Shown here piece by piece: positions 14,855-21,034 of a stretch of 25,886 bases of DNA. Where the stretch lies: the IMG/VR virus record IMGVR_UViG_3300047548_000719, positions 1 through 25,886 of that record; one strand, 5' to 3'. Within the stretch, counting starts at the first letter, position 1; every line of letters begins with the position of its first letter. The notes beneath the pieces were generated by a model. It was not told the origin of the DNA. It worked only from the letters and a program-made list of their open reading frames with translations, and did not search any database. The translations under genes were made by a program, and so were the position numbers. The stretch comes from a virus.

Positions 14855-15441
14855 TTCATTATCTTTATTAGTCTACCAAACACATCTTTGGTAACTCCTT
14901 TATTATATGCAGCATCTGGGATAAACTTCTCGAACTCTTTTACATTTCCTTGCTTAACTGCTGCACGCATTTGTGTTGCTGATATTCTACCAAACTGATC
15001 AGGTATTACTTCTTTTCTTACTCGATCAGGGAATCTTTTTTGTATAGCATCAAAGTAACCTAGACCTTCTACCTCTTCGGCTCCACCTGCAACGTAGACA
15101 GGATCAACTTCACGATTAGCGTCTAGAAAAGAAAAAATATCTTTGATAGGTGTTGACTCTTTTGATATCTCTACCTTGATCTTAGGGTTAGGCTCTGCTT
15201 TCAAGTACTCTGTCCATATATAAAGAGAGTCTTCTGGTGTTATACCAAACTTAGTAACATTAGATATAATAACATAGACCTTATTAATATAAGGCTTAGA
15301 TGCTAGATATTTTGCAGCTTCAAAGTGACCTTTATGTGGTGGTTTGAATTTGCCAGGATAAAGGCAAGGTCCAACATCTGGTGATGCCTCTCTTAAAATA
15401 TCTTCTGCGATTTGTCTACCTATGTGGTCTATATTGATCAT
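14851..15441 (-). CDS. HxGH nucleotidyltransferase (NMN adenylyltransferase/cytidylyltransferase-like) with leader
   Basis: The N-terminus MINIDHIGRQIAEDILREA looks like a longer version of the block's leader and ends LREA. The enzyme follows: GKFKPPHKGHFEAAKYL with the HxGH site (KPPHKGH, ending at 39) and ISATQMR (153-159), the second nucleotide-binding motif. These mark the nucleotidyltransferase superfamily that includes NadM-type NMN adenylyltransferases and cytidylyltransferases; the exact substrate cannot be read from the sequence. It is overlapped by four bases on both sides (ATGA) by the P-loop kinase and the peptidase-phosphatase, which implies a co-translated enzyme set. A link to NAD metabolism or to end-processing is inference. 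Confidence 0.8.
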   Translation of the reverse strand: MINIDHIGRQIAEDILREASPDVGPCLYPGKFKPPHKGHFEAAKYLASKPYINKVYVIISNVTKFGITPEDSLYIWTEYLKAEPNPKIKVEISKESTPIKDIFSFLDANREVDPVYVAGGAEEVEGLGYFDAIQKRFPDRVRKEVIPDQFGRISATQMRAAVKQGNVKEFEKFIPDAAYNKGVTKDVFGRLIKIMK

Positions 15442-16223
15442 TTGGAAATAAACGATTTTGCTTTAGTAACAGCTTGATTCATGTCTTGTACTTTCAACCT
15501 TTCAACATCTTTTTCAATCTTGTCAAATTGGCCAGAAAGTATGTCTATCTGCTTGTCTACCAACGCTTTAGACTTAGCGATCTCTTCAGGGCTTTTCTGC
15601 TTAGTAGGATCTTTTCTGAATGTTGATTTGAATTCTCCAGAAGATAATAAGCTCTCAAAGAACTCTTTCAACTTATTCTGCTTGAAAGCCTTTTCGAACT
15701 CACCAACCATTTTCTTCTCTTCATCAGACATAGTTGTCTGTACTAAAAAGAATTTATCGCCAAACAGCTTCTTATATGTTTCGATATTCTTGTAGATATT
15801 ATTCCAGCTACTTAGAACACCTACAGTTGGCACCTTTCTTTCTCTTTTGAAGTTGCGAAGGAAGCTAACAATAGGGTTAGAATAAACCATGACCATCATG
15901 ACCTCGTAGCCATTGTCTTGGATAGATTTGATCCTATCTACATTAGAAGCTGTAGTGTCATACAAGAAGTTCTTGCCACTTTTAATAGTATCAGGAAGGT
16001 CAATCTTGTCGATTCTGTTAGAAGCCTTGGCCAGATTATTATACATGTCAGACTCTGGATCTTCTACATATTTATCTGCATTTAACTCAATCCAGCCATT
16101 TTTTACTAGGTCTGGTCTGATTTGCTTAACAAAAGTAGATTTACCGACTCCGGCCCCGCCTGCCATTACAATAGCCTTCTTCTGGCCTTTCACCTCATTT
16201 AATAAGTCTAGTAGCTTAATCAT
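15438..16223 (-). CDS. P-loop kinase, zeta-toxin/polynucleotide-kinase-like, with leader (261 aa)
   Basis: The N-terminal MIKLLDLLNEV is almost the same as the leader of the gene at 10,387. Directly after it is a P-loop domain: Walker A GGAGVGKST (22-30), ELNADKYVEDPESDMYNNLA, and FLYDTTASN as the second-strand motif, all typical of zeta-toxin and PNK-like kinases that I recall from marine T4-like phages. The C-terminal 80 residues are Lys-rich helices. It could phosphorylate a nucleotide sugar, nucleotide or nucleic-acid end; the sequence does not decide. The ATG at 16223 lies 6 bases after an ATATTTAT box, and it is the first gene of a kinase, nucleotidyltransferase, peptidase-phosphatase cassette joined by ATGA overlaps. 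Confidence 0.8.
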   Translation of the reverse strand: MIKLLDLLNEVKGQKKAIVMAGGAGVGKSTFVKQIRPDLVKNGWIELNADKYVEDPESDMYNNLAKASNRIDKIDLPDTIKSGKNFLYDTTASNVDRIKSIQDNGYEVMMVMVYSNPIVSFLRNFKRERKVPTVGVLSSWNNIYKNIETYKKLFGDKFFLVQTTMSDEEKKMVGEFEKAFKQNKLKEFFESLLSSGEFKSTFRKDPTKQKSPEEIAKSKALVDKQIDILSGQFDKIEKDVERLKVQDMNQAVTKAKSFISK

Positions 16224-16229
16224 ACTACT

Positions 16230-16237
16230 ATAAATAT
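16230..16237 (-). promoter_or_regulatory. ATATTTAT box upstream of the P-loop kinase gene
   Basis: The minus strand reads TAA-ATATTTAT-AGTAGT-ATG, where TAA ends the nuclease gene and ATG starts the kinase gene. The arrangement is the same, stop codon included, as at 87-94. If it is a -10-like element, the transcript would be nearly leaderless. The promoter role is inferred. Confidence 0.55.
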
Positions 16238-17032
16238 TTACTGGCCTAGTTTAACCGTGTTAGGAAGGGTCAATAACTCAATCTCAGTCTCTGGGTGCAT
16301 GATCTTGTAGGTCTCGTAGGTGTGCAAGAACATATCGAAGTATTCGTCTAGCGTCTTCTTGCCTTCCATGATCTCCCAACCAGCTCCTTGCATCTTTTTA
16401 CCAGATTTGTCAGGGCCACGCTTACTTGACTTAAGCCAAATAATACCATTATGATCTACCTTTTGAAGATATCTCTCTTCATAAGCTTTAGTGTAAGCAG
16501 ACATCTGTAAGAAGTAGCTCTCATGAATGTTGTTAGAGGTTTTAATGTCTAAGATCCACTTTTGACCATTCAACTCAACAAGAAGGTCTAATGTGCCAGA
16601 GTACTTGTGAGTATCACTAAACATGAACTCTTCTGATAAAAGAAGCGTTGGTTTATAAGTAGTCCAAAAGTCGACAAAAGAAAGTATCATTTTCCATACA
16701 TGAGTGGAATAGTTAACTCTACCATCTGATTCGATCCAACGAAGCTCTTGACCTTGAAGAAACTTTTCTACTGCTTCATGGACTTGAGTACCTTCAACAC
16801 CTGCTCGACGCATAACAATATCAGCATTATGTCCAGTATCTTTTAACCACGTTTCAAAGAAAGCACCTTTAGGGAAATATCCTAAGATAGTGGTAACAGA
16901 AGGATAAAAAACACCGGGGGACCTTTGATAATATCTAGAGTCATGAAGTGTGATTTGTCTTAGTTCAGGATCAGTTTCAACAATACGTTTCAAGAATTTA
17001 TCCTTGTAAACGTTCTTTGACTGTTCAATCAT
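16238..17032 (-). CDS. PD-(D/E)XK nuclease, RecB/Cas4-like exonuclease family (264 aa)
   Basis: The RecB-type core motifs are in order: GTQVHEAVEKF with His 85, an acidic strand LLSEEFMF, GTLDLLVEL with Asp 149, WILDIKTS with Asp 162 and Lys 164, and QMSAYTKAY with Gln 176. This is the pattern of single-domain RecB/Cas4-like nucleases that act on DNA ends. The start overlaps the primase stop as ATGA, so the enzyme is probably made with the replication protein and may act in recombination, end processing or host DNA breakdown. There is no Cys cluster for an iron-sulphur centre of the Cas4/AddB kind. It ends directly at an ATATTTAT box. Confidence 0.85.
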   Translation of the reverse strand: MIEQSKNVYKDKFLKRIVETDPELRQITLHDSRYYQRSPGVFYPSVTTILGYFPKGAFFETWLKDTGHNADIVMRRAGVEGTQVHEAVEKFLQGQELRWIESDGRVNYSTHVWKMILSFVDFWTTYKPTLLLSEEFMFSDTHKYSGTLDLLVELNGQKWILDIKTSNNIHESYFLQMSAYTKAYEERYLQKVDHNGIIWLKSSKRGPDKSGKKMQGAGWEIMEGKKTLDEYFDMFLHTYETYKIMHPETEIELLTLPNTVKLGQ

Positions 17033-17958
17033 ATTAATTGAATTTTCTTGAGTAGAAGGTCTGCAAATGATAACGGCTTCGCTTTATGAAGCAGTTTAGT
17101 TACATTTTCAAAGCCTAGATCCGATGGATCTTTTCCTTCTAACTCGATTAAATATACCTCTTTCCCTAAATCGAGAAGAGTTTGTGAATAATCTAATGCT
17201 TCTTTCAAAGCATCTTTGTCTAGTGCTAAATATACTGTTTTTACTTCAGATTCTACTAATTTTAACATGAGTGACTGAGGAATAGACTTTCCAAACAAAG
17301 GTACCGCGTTTCTCTTAATAGCAATTGCATCAAAGATACCTTCACATAAAATAACTGGTACAGACCAATTAATAAAGTACTCTAGACCAATCAACTCTGT
17401 TTTATTACAACTAGGTGCGTCTATCTTCTGAAAAGGATCTTTCTCAAATGATCTGGCTATGAAATAGTTAACATGTCCATCTTTGTCATATGATGGTATA
17501 ATCACTTTGTTTCTATATCTACCAGTCTTACAATAACCAATATTATACTTTTGTATGTCTTGTAAACTAATCTGCCTTTTTTTCAAATAAGCTAAAGCGT
17601 GTCTTGCTTCTAGTGATTTGTCTGGGTTAGATAATGAAATAAATTCTTCTGGAAGTGTTACTTTGTCAGGCTTATTGGTATCAATCTTAGTATTATCTCC
17701 TTGAAAATAGGTCTTCATCTCCAGCATTTTTTCTGTAGGAGCTTCTATCTTCTTGAATAGTGATACAGGAGTTTTCCCTTTAGTAGGTGGGTGGCACGTC
17801 CAACAATTGTATTGACCAGTCTGTATGTTCACTATCAACTTTGGATTGTGATGTTTACAAACCGGGCAATAAAAGGCGTAGTCTTTCGATGTTTTAGAAC
17901 CTTTACCTTTACCAAGCACGGTCTCCAATAAACCTAAAACAAGTAGTTCATTCTCCAT
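17029..17958 (-). CDS. 61: DNA primase, CHC2-type zinc finger and Toprim (gp61-like)
   Basis: It makes RNA primers for lagging-strand synthesis. A zinc-binding finger is formed by CPVC (31-34) and CWTC (52-55). A Toprim catalytic core follows with VILCEGIFDAIAI (Glu 206, Gly 207) and LALDKDALK (Asp 247, Asp 249). At 309 residues it is close to the T4 gp61 size. It is the first minus-strand gene after the central gap, and the RecB-like nuclease overlaps its end. No helicase gene (gp41) is adjacent in this window. The gene symbol is given by analogy to T4, not by alignment. Confidence 0.88.
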   Translation of the reverse strand: MENELLVLGLLETVLGKGKGSKTSKDYAFYCPVCKHHNPKLIVNIQTGQYNCWTCHPPTKGKTPVSLFKKIEAPTEKMLEMKTYFQGDNTKIDTNKPDKVTLPEEFISLSNPDKSLEARHALAYLKKRQISLQDIQKYNIGYCKTGRYRNKVIIPSYDKDGHVNYFIARSFEKDPFQKIDAPSCNKTELIGLEYFINWSVPVILCEGIFDAIAIKRNAVPLFGKSIPQSLMLKLVESEVKTVYLALDKDALKEALDYSQTLLDLGKEVYLIELEGKDPSDLGFENVTKLLHKAKPLSFADLLLKKIQLI

Positions 17959-17993
17959 CTAACTAATATAAGACAAAAAAACGAGAAAAAAAA

Positions 17994-18001
17994 ATATTTA
18001 T
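17994..18001 (+). promoter_or_regulatory. ATATTTAT box in the central gap (orientation uncertain)
   Basis: On the plus strand the sequence is AAATATTTATAAAAAAATTT, about 50 bases before the candidate structured RNA. On the minus strand it reads TATAAATATT, an exact T4 late box, 38 bases upstream of the primase ATG. Either reading is possible. The orientation found at gene starts elsewhere in the window favours the plus strand. Confidence 0.4.
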
Positions 18002-18045
18002 AAAAAAATTTTTCTGTTTCAAAAATTTGTTGTATATTGAACTTA

Positions 18046-18250
18046 ACTAATGCCGGGTCTATTTGACTCTACTCCATAGCTTGGTGAGATTCCATGAGTG
18101 AGAGCTAGATCAAGTAACCTACAACGGCTACCAGGAGCTAAGACTAAGATATGCTTCAGGTATAAAAAGATAGTTAGAAGTGAAGGTTTAAAAGAATATC
18201 GGTAAATCCGACGGTCATAGTCCGCTAGGGCTTTTAAATATAAACTTCAA
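18046..18250 (+). ncRNA. Candidate structured non-coding RNA
   Basis: Inverted repeats nest in two domains. In the 5' domain GCCG (18052-18055) pairs with CGGC (18125-18128), enclosing TAGCT/AGCTA (18077-18081 with 18103-18107) and an inner TGG/CCA hairpin (18082-18084 with 18092-18094). In the 3' domain GAAG/CTTC (18182-18185 with 18245-18248) and TTTAAAAG/CTTTTAAA (18187-18194 with 18231-18238) enclose two small hairpins, TCGG/CCGA (18199-18202 with 18208-18211) and CGG/CCG (18212-18214 with 18222-18224). The base composition is richer in G and C than the flanks. TATATTG at 18033 might be part of a host-type promoter. No known RNA family was recognised. The strand is inferred from the plus-strand box and the downstream genes, and the ends are approximate. 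Confidence 0.45.
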
Positions 18251-18278
18251 ACAATAAACAGCGTCAACTTCCACTAGA

Positions 18279-18300
18279 TATATAGGCAATACCCTATATA
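18279..18300 (+). promoter_or_regulatory. Hairpin upstream of the first plus-strand gene
   Basis: A perfect 8-base-pair stem TATATAGG/CCTATATA (18279-18286 with 18293-18300) encloses a six-base loop CAATAC. It lies 13 bases before the ATG at 18314. No T tract follows, so a simple intrinsic terminator is unlikely. It could shape the translation start, mark the 3' end of the upstream RNA or bind a protein. The pairing is seen; the function is inference. Confidence 0.45.
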
Positions 18301-18313
18301 ATAAAATTATTTT

Positions 18314-18460
18314 ATGGAAAATGAAAAAATAACAGAAGAACAACTAGAAGCATTATACATTTATCTATCTTTAAATTATGATACTTTTAATGATGAAGAG
18401 AAGATGTTTTGGTATGAAGTAATGAAGGAAATAGATGGGGAATTTAAACTAGAGTTATAA
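18314..18460 (+). CDS. Small acidic hypothetical protein (48 aa)
   Basis: An ATG at 18314 opens a 48-residue frame beginning MENEKITEEQLEALYIYLSL and ending with a TAA at 18458-18460. It is acidic (many Glu and Asp) and predicted helical, with no cysteine or membrane segment. It is the first gene of the plus-strand block, 13 bases after a hairpin and 3 bases before the glutaredoxin-like gene. An A/T-rich leader without Shine-Dalgarno precedes it. I do not recognise it. The position and tight spacing support a real gene; a small host-takeover or regulatory protein is conceivable but unsupported. Confidence 0.6.
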   Translation: MENEKITEEQLEALYIYLSLNYDTFNDEEKMFWYEVMKEIDGEFKLEL

Positions 18461-18463
18461 ATT

Positions 18464-18784
18464 ATGGCAAAAGTAAAATTGTTGGTTTTGGATGGTTGCT
18501 CAAGATGTAAAGCACTAAGAAACAAATTAGACTATCTCAAAACATCTTTTAACTACATTAATTGTGATGATGATCCTGAAATGTGTGATTATGTAGAACA
18601 GTTATCTGGAGTAAATACATATCCTATGGCCGTTATTCTAGACATTAACGATCAAGTAAAGGAAATAGTTTACTTTGCTGAAGACTATAACATGGTTGGA
18701 AAAAAGCACAAATTGGTAGATGGAGTTTCTGCATATGGTGTATACTCTATAGATCAATTAGTGGAATACGTAATTAAATCGTAA
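18464..18784 (+). CDS. Glutaredoxin/thioredoxin-like protein (106 aa)
   Basis: The first strand MAKVKLLVLDG is followed by a redox-type CSRC site (Cys 12, Cys 15) at the start of helix 1, and VNTYPMAVI carries the cis-proline motif (TYP). The size and layout fit the phage glutaredoxins that donate electrons to ribonucleotide reductase. No reductase gene is visible in the window, so the partner is unknown. The segment after the cis-proline is longer and more charged than in NrdH. It follows the 48-codon gene by 3 bases and precedes a 58-codon gene by 9. Confidence 0.8.
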   Translation: MAKVKLLVLDGCSRCKALRNKLDYLKTSFNYINCDDDPEMCDYVEQLSGVNTYPMAVILDINDQVKEIVYFAEDYNMVGKKHKLVDGVSAYGVYSIDQLVEYVIKS

Positions 18785-18793
18785 ATTAACAAT

Positions 18794-18970
18794 ATGAAAT
18801 ACAAACAATTAATTCAAAAGAAGATATTCGAATTGAATAATTTTCTTAATGGCCAAGATGCACTATTATCAACTGGTAGATCTGTAGATGAACTAAAAGC
18901 TCATATTGAAAGAATGAGAGCTAAGCTTCTAGAGATTGAAACATTAATCAATAGTGAATCTGAAGGCTAA
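18794..18970 (+). CDS. Small helical hypothetical protein (58 aa)
   Basis: An ATG at 18794 opens a 58-residue frame beginning MKYKQLIQKKIFELNNFLNG and ending at a TAA at 18968-18970. Two amphipathic helices (about 1-20 and 31-55, DELKAHIERMRAKLLEIETL) suggest a helical hairpin, possibly a coiled-coil dimer. It is flanked by the glutaredoxin-like and HD genes with gaps of 9 and 19 bases and the same AT-rich start context, so it belongs to the operon. I do not recognise a family. Confidence 0.6.
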   Translation: MKYKQLIQKKIFELNNFLNGQDALLSTGRSVDELKAHIERMRAKLLEIETLINSESEG

Positions 18971-18989
18971 TCTAAAAAAATAATAAGTT

Positions 18990-19616
18990 ATGAATAAGTT
19001 GTCAGCAGAACAAATGATGGATAATCTCAATAAGTTTTACAGTCTTATTGACAAGTATATTACTGGAGATCGTAAAGATAAACTAATAGAGTTCTACAAA
19101 TCACTTGAAGAGTTGTTGGTAATGGCTCCAGCATCAACTAAGATAGATCACCACAATTGTTTTCCAGGTGGTTATTTAGATCATGTTATTCGTGTTGTTG
19201 AAGCATCACTAGTATATGAAAAGGTATGGGACAAGTTTGGCCAGAAAAAAACGTATACGACAGAAGAGTTAGTTTTCTCAGCTATTAACCATGATCTAGG
19301 AAAGCTTGGAACAGTTAATGCTCCAGTTTATATAGAAAACGATTCTCAATGGCATGTAGAAAAGCAAGGTGCTCTCTACAAATATAACCCAAAGGTTACT
19401 CATATGAGAATATCAGATCGTAGCTTGTTCTATTTACAACAACAAGGAATTGAGGTTACAGAAAATGAATATCTTGCTATCAAGCTTCATGATGGTCTAT
19501 ATGAAGAAGGAAACAAACCTTACTTCATGACATATAACAAAGATACAGAATTGAAATGTAATCTTGTTCATATTCTACATCATGCCGATATGATGGCAAG
19601 TCGTGTCGAATCATAA
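18990..19616 (+). CDS. HD-domain phosphohydrolase (208 aa)
   Basis: The HD metal-binding signature is present: HHNCFPGGYLDHVIRVVEAS (His near 54-55 and 65), AINHDLGKLG with the His-Asp pair at 101-102, and later ILHHADMMASR with a distal Asp. Such domains hydrolyse phosphate esters of nucleotides or nucleic acids; the substrate is not evident. Phage homologues that I recall are stand-alone, as here. A role in nucleotide turnover or in clearing host signal nucleotides is inference. It lies between a 58-codon gene and a small membrane protein in the plus operon, with an AATAAGTTATG start. Confidence 0.82.
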   Translation: MNKLSAEQMMDNLNKFYSLIDKYITGDRKDKLIEFYKSLEELLVMAPASTKIDHHNCFPGGYLDHVIRVVEASLVYEKVWDKFGQKKTYTTEELVFSAINHDLGKLGTVNAPVYIENDSQWHVEKQGALYKYNPKVTHMRISDRSLFYLQQQGIEVTENEYLAIKLHDGLYEEGNKPYFMTYNKDTELKCNLVHILHHADMMASRVES

Positions 19617-19627
19617 AACAAAATAAT

Positions 19628-19900
19628 ATGTTTATCACAATTTTATCAATATCACTATGGATCCTAACCGTTGTTGGTTGGATCATTTGGAACTTGTATA
19701 ACAAGAATAGAAAGTTGGAATCGATGGTCATTAGACAGCAAATATTCATTGATGGTGTTAAAGGCTCTATGAAAGAGATTAATGCCTGCGCTAACCTAAT
19801 TGATTCCAAACTATGGGTTCAATCTGACCCTGAGTTCTTGGGCTTAATGGAAAATGTTAAGCAGATGCAAGAAACAATCAATAACTACATAGAAGAATAA
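19628..19900 (+). CDS. Small membrane protein with cytoplasmic helix (90 aa)
   Basis: A single N-terminal hydrophobic segment (FITILSISLWILTVVGWIIW) is followed by a positive patch (NKNRKL) and a helical soluble part with coiled-coil character, so it is probably an inner-membrane protein with the C-terminus inside. There is no signal-peptidase or lipobox site. The start follows AAATAATATG with no Shine-Dalgarno. It sits one base before the late sigma factor gene. Holin, superinfection-exclusion factor or sigma-associated protein are all conceivable; nothing in the sequence decides between them. Confidence 0.6.
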   Translation: MFITILSISLWILTVVGWIIWNLYNKNRKLESMVIRQQIFIDGVKGSMKEINACANLIDSKLWVQSDPEFLGLMENVKQMQETINNYIEE

Positions 19901-19901
19901 T

Positions 19902-20654
19902 ATGGCAGATATTTTAGCCCAAGAAGAAGAGGTTCTCTTGACCAAAAAAGGTGAACCTAGAAAACGTAAGCCTAAGACCAAGAATAACTATTTTACTTCT
20001 GAAACTGAGGAAGCTATCCTAGAATATAGGAATACGCCTAATCAGGCAAAAAGAAATAAAATATACAACGAGAGGATTCACTACGGCTTCTACAAGCTAG
20101 TAGAGAATATTATCCATACGTTTAAGTTCTACTATACAGAAGTTGATAACATAGAAGATCTGAAGTATGAAGTGATCTCTTTTCTCTTGCAAAAGATAGA
20201 CCTTTATGATCAATCTAAAGGAAAAGCCTACTCTTACTTTGGAACTATTGCTAAAAGGTATCTTATTATCTACAACCAAAAGAACTACAAGAAGTTGGTG
20301 TCTAAGGCAGAGATTGGTGAGCAACATGACGACAATGCTTTAGTCAACTCAATCATAGTAAAAGAGCCAGAACCAGAGCTAGATAAGCTAGATATAGTCG
20401 AGCTTTTTATCAAACATGTTGACGACAACCTTCTAGATCTTTTCGAGAAAACAGAGGAGATGAAGGTCGCTGATGCGATCCTGGAGATATTCAAGAAGAG
20501 AGAAAACATCGATATCTTCAACAAAAAGGCTGTGTTTATCTATGTAAAAGAAATGACAGATTGCCAGTCTAATACGATCACCAAAGTGATCAAGAAGCTA
20601 AAAACCATCTATAAGAGTATTCTAGACAACTACCTTGAAAATCATGACTATTAA
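19902..20654 (+). CDS. 55: Late-transcription sigma factor, gp55-like (250 aa)
   Basis: It redirects host RNA polymerase to late promoters. The sequence carries the gp55-type core: TSETEEAILEYRNTPNQAKR (33-52), IHYGFYKLVENIIHTFKFYY (59-78), DLKYEVISFLLQKIDLYDQS (86-105) and GKAYSYFGTIAKRYLI (107-122), a sigma region 2-like promoter-melting unit. It has a basic N-terminal extension and a longer C-terminal part than T4 gp55 (185 aa). T4 gp55 works with the sliding clamp and gp33; neither is in the window. Its own stop codon abuts an ATATTTAT box driving the next genes, which links it to that motif by position only. The start is AATAATATG. Confidence 0.9.
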   Translation: MADILAQEEEVLLTKKGEPRKRKPKTKNNYFTSETEEAILEYRNTPNQAKRNKIYNERIHYGFYKLVENIIHTFKFYYTEVDNIEDLKYEVISFLLQKIDLYDQSKGKAYSYFGTIAKRYLIIYNQKNYKKLVSKAEIGEQHDDNALVNSIIVKEPEPELDKLDIVELFIKHVDDNLLDLFEKTEEMKVADAILEIFKKRENIDIFNKKAVFIYVKEMTDCQSNTITKVIKKLKTIYKSILDNYLENHDY

Positions 20655-20661
20655 TATTTAT
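20654..20661 (+). promoter_or_regulatory. ATATTTAT box between gp55-like gene and structural genes
   Basis: The plus strand reads GACTATTAATATTTATTCTAAAAG. The TAA within it is the stop of the sigma factor gene, and the box is 10 bases before the ATG at 20672. It marks the switch from the small regulatory genes to the tail and baseplate genes, as expected for a late promoter. The role is inferred. Confidence 0.55.
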
Positions 20662-20671
20662 TCTAAAAGTC

Positions 20672-21034
20672 ATGGAACTAGAGAAAGAAATATTCAAAGG
20701 TAAAACCATAGCTGACCTAGTAGAAGAGGTCTATAATAAGCATAAGAATCAGGACTCCACTATTAAGCAAGAGATCATGCGTCTTGCTGATATGATCGAA
20801 ACTCCTGGTGATGCTATTGTCATTGTACCATTATTAAAAGGATTCATGGATTCTAGCCTCAAGAATGATGAGGTGTTGATGAAACTCCTTACATTGTTCC
20901 AAAAGGCATCTGCCGAAGCCAAGAAAGAAGGAACAGAAGATAGTGGTATCTTAACAGAAAAGGATATCGAACAGCTATTTAGTGAGGTGTCCACTATAAA
21001 GATTAAAGATCCTAAACAACTACCTAGCGCATAA
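20672..21034 (+). CDS. Hypothetical protein, probably late (120 aa)
   Basis: An acidic, helical protein starts MELEKEIFKGKTIADLVEEV with no membrane segment, cysteine or known motif. It is the first gene after the ATATTTAT box at 20,654 and its stop overlaps the start of the spike-base-like gene as TAATG. This position suggests it is expressed late and coupled to baseplate proteins, perhaps as an assembly chaperone or a small structural part. I do not recognise the family. Confidence 0.6.
   Translation: MELEKEIFKGKTIADLVEEVYNKHKNQDSTIKQEIMRLADMIETPGDAIVIVPLLKGFMDSSLKNDEVLMKLLTLFQKASAEAKKEGTEDSGILTEKDIEQLFSEVSTIKIKDPKQLPSA

Larger units (their letters stand above)
17959..18313. other. Divergent intergenic region, 355 bases
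   Basis: This is the only gap longer than 50 bases in the window. The left part (17,959-18,045) is extremely A/T-rich, with homopolymer runs and one ATATTTAT box, read on the plus strand at 17,994-18,001 and as TATAAATA on the minus strand. The middle (18,046-18,250) is clearly richer in G and C and carries nested inverted repeats described as a candidate RNA. The right part holds a hairpin just before the first plus-strand start codon. No open frame of convincing length was seen on either strand. Promoters for both gene blocks must lie here or at its edges. A replication origin is possible but not supported by any specific repeat. Confidence 0.8.

Noticed and set aside
16068-16075. ATATTTAT on the plus strand inside the kinase gene
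   Set aside because: It is antisense to the gene (codons for Asp-Lys-Tyr-Val) and no plus-strand gene follows.
13949-16223. Toxin-antitoxin reading of the zeta-toxin-like kinase
   Set aside because: No small antitoxin-like gene lies upstream. The neighbours are enzymes and the kinase has a capsid-leader-like N-terminus, so a packaged enzyme is the better reading.
18142-18224. GACTA ... ATAGTCC pair resembling the P7 core of a group I intron in the central gap
   Set aside because: GACTA and TAGTC can pair, but no convincing P3 partner, no GGGAAA-type P4 element and no interrupted gene flank the region, and the pairing competes with a local hairpin.
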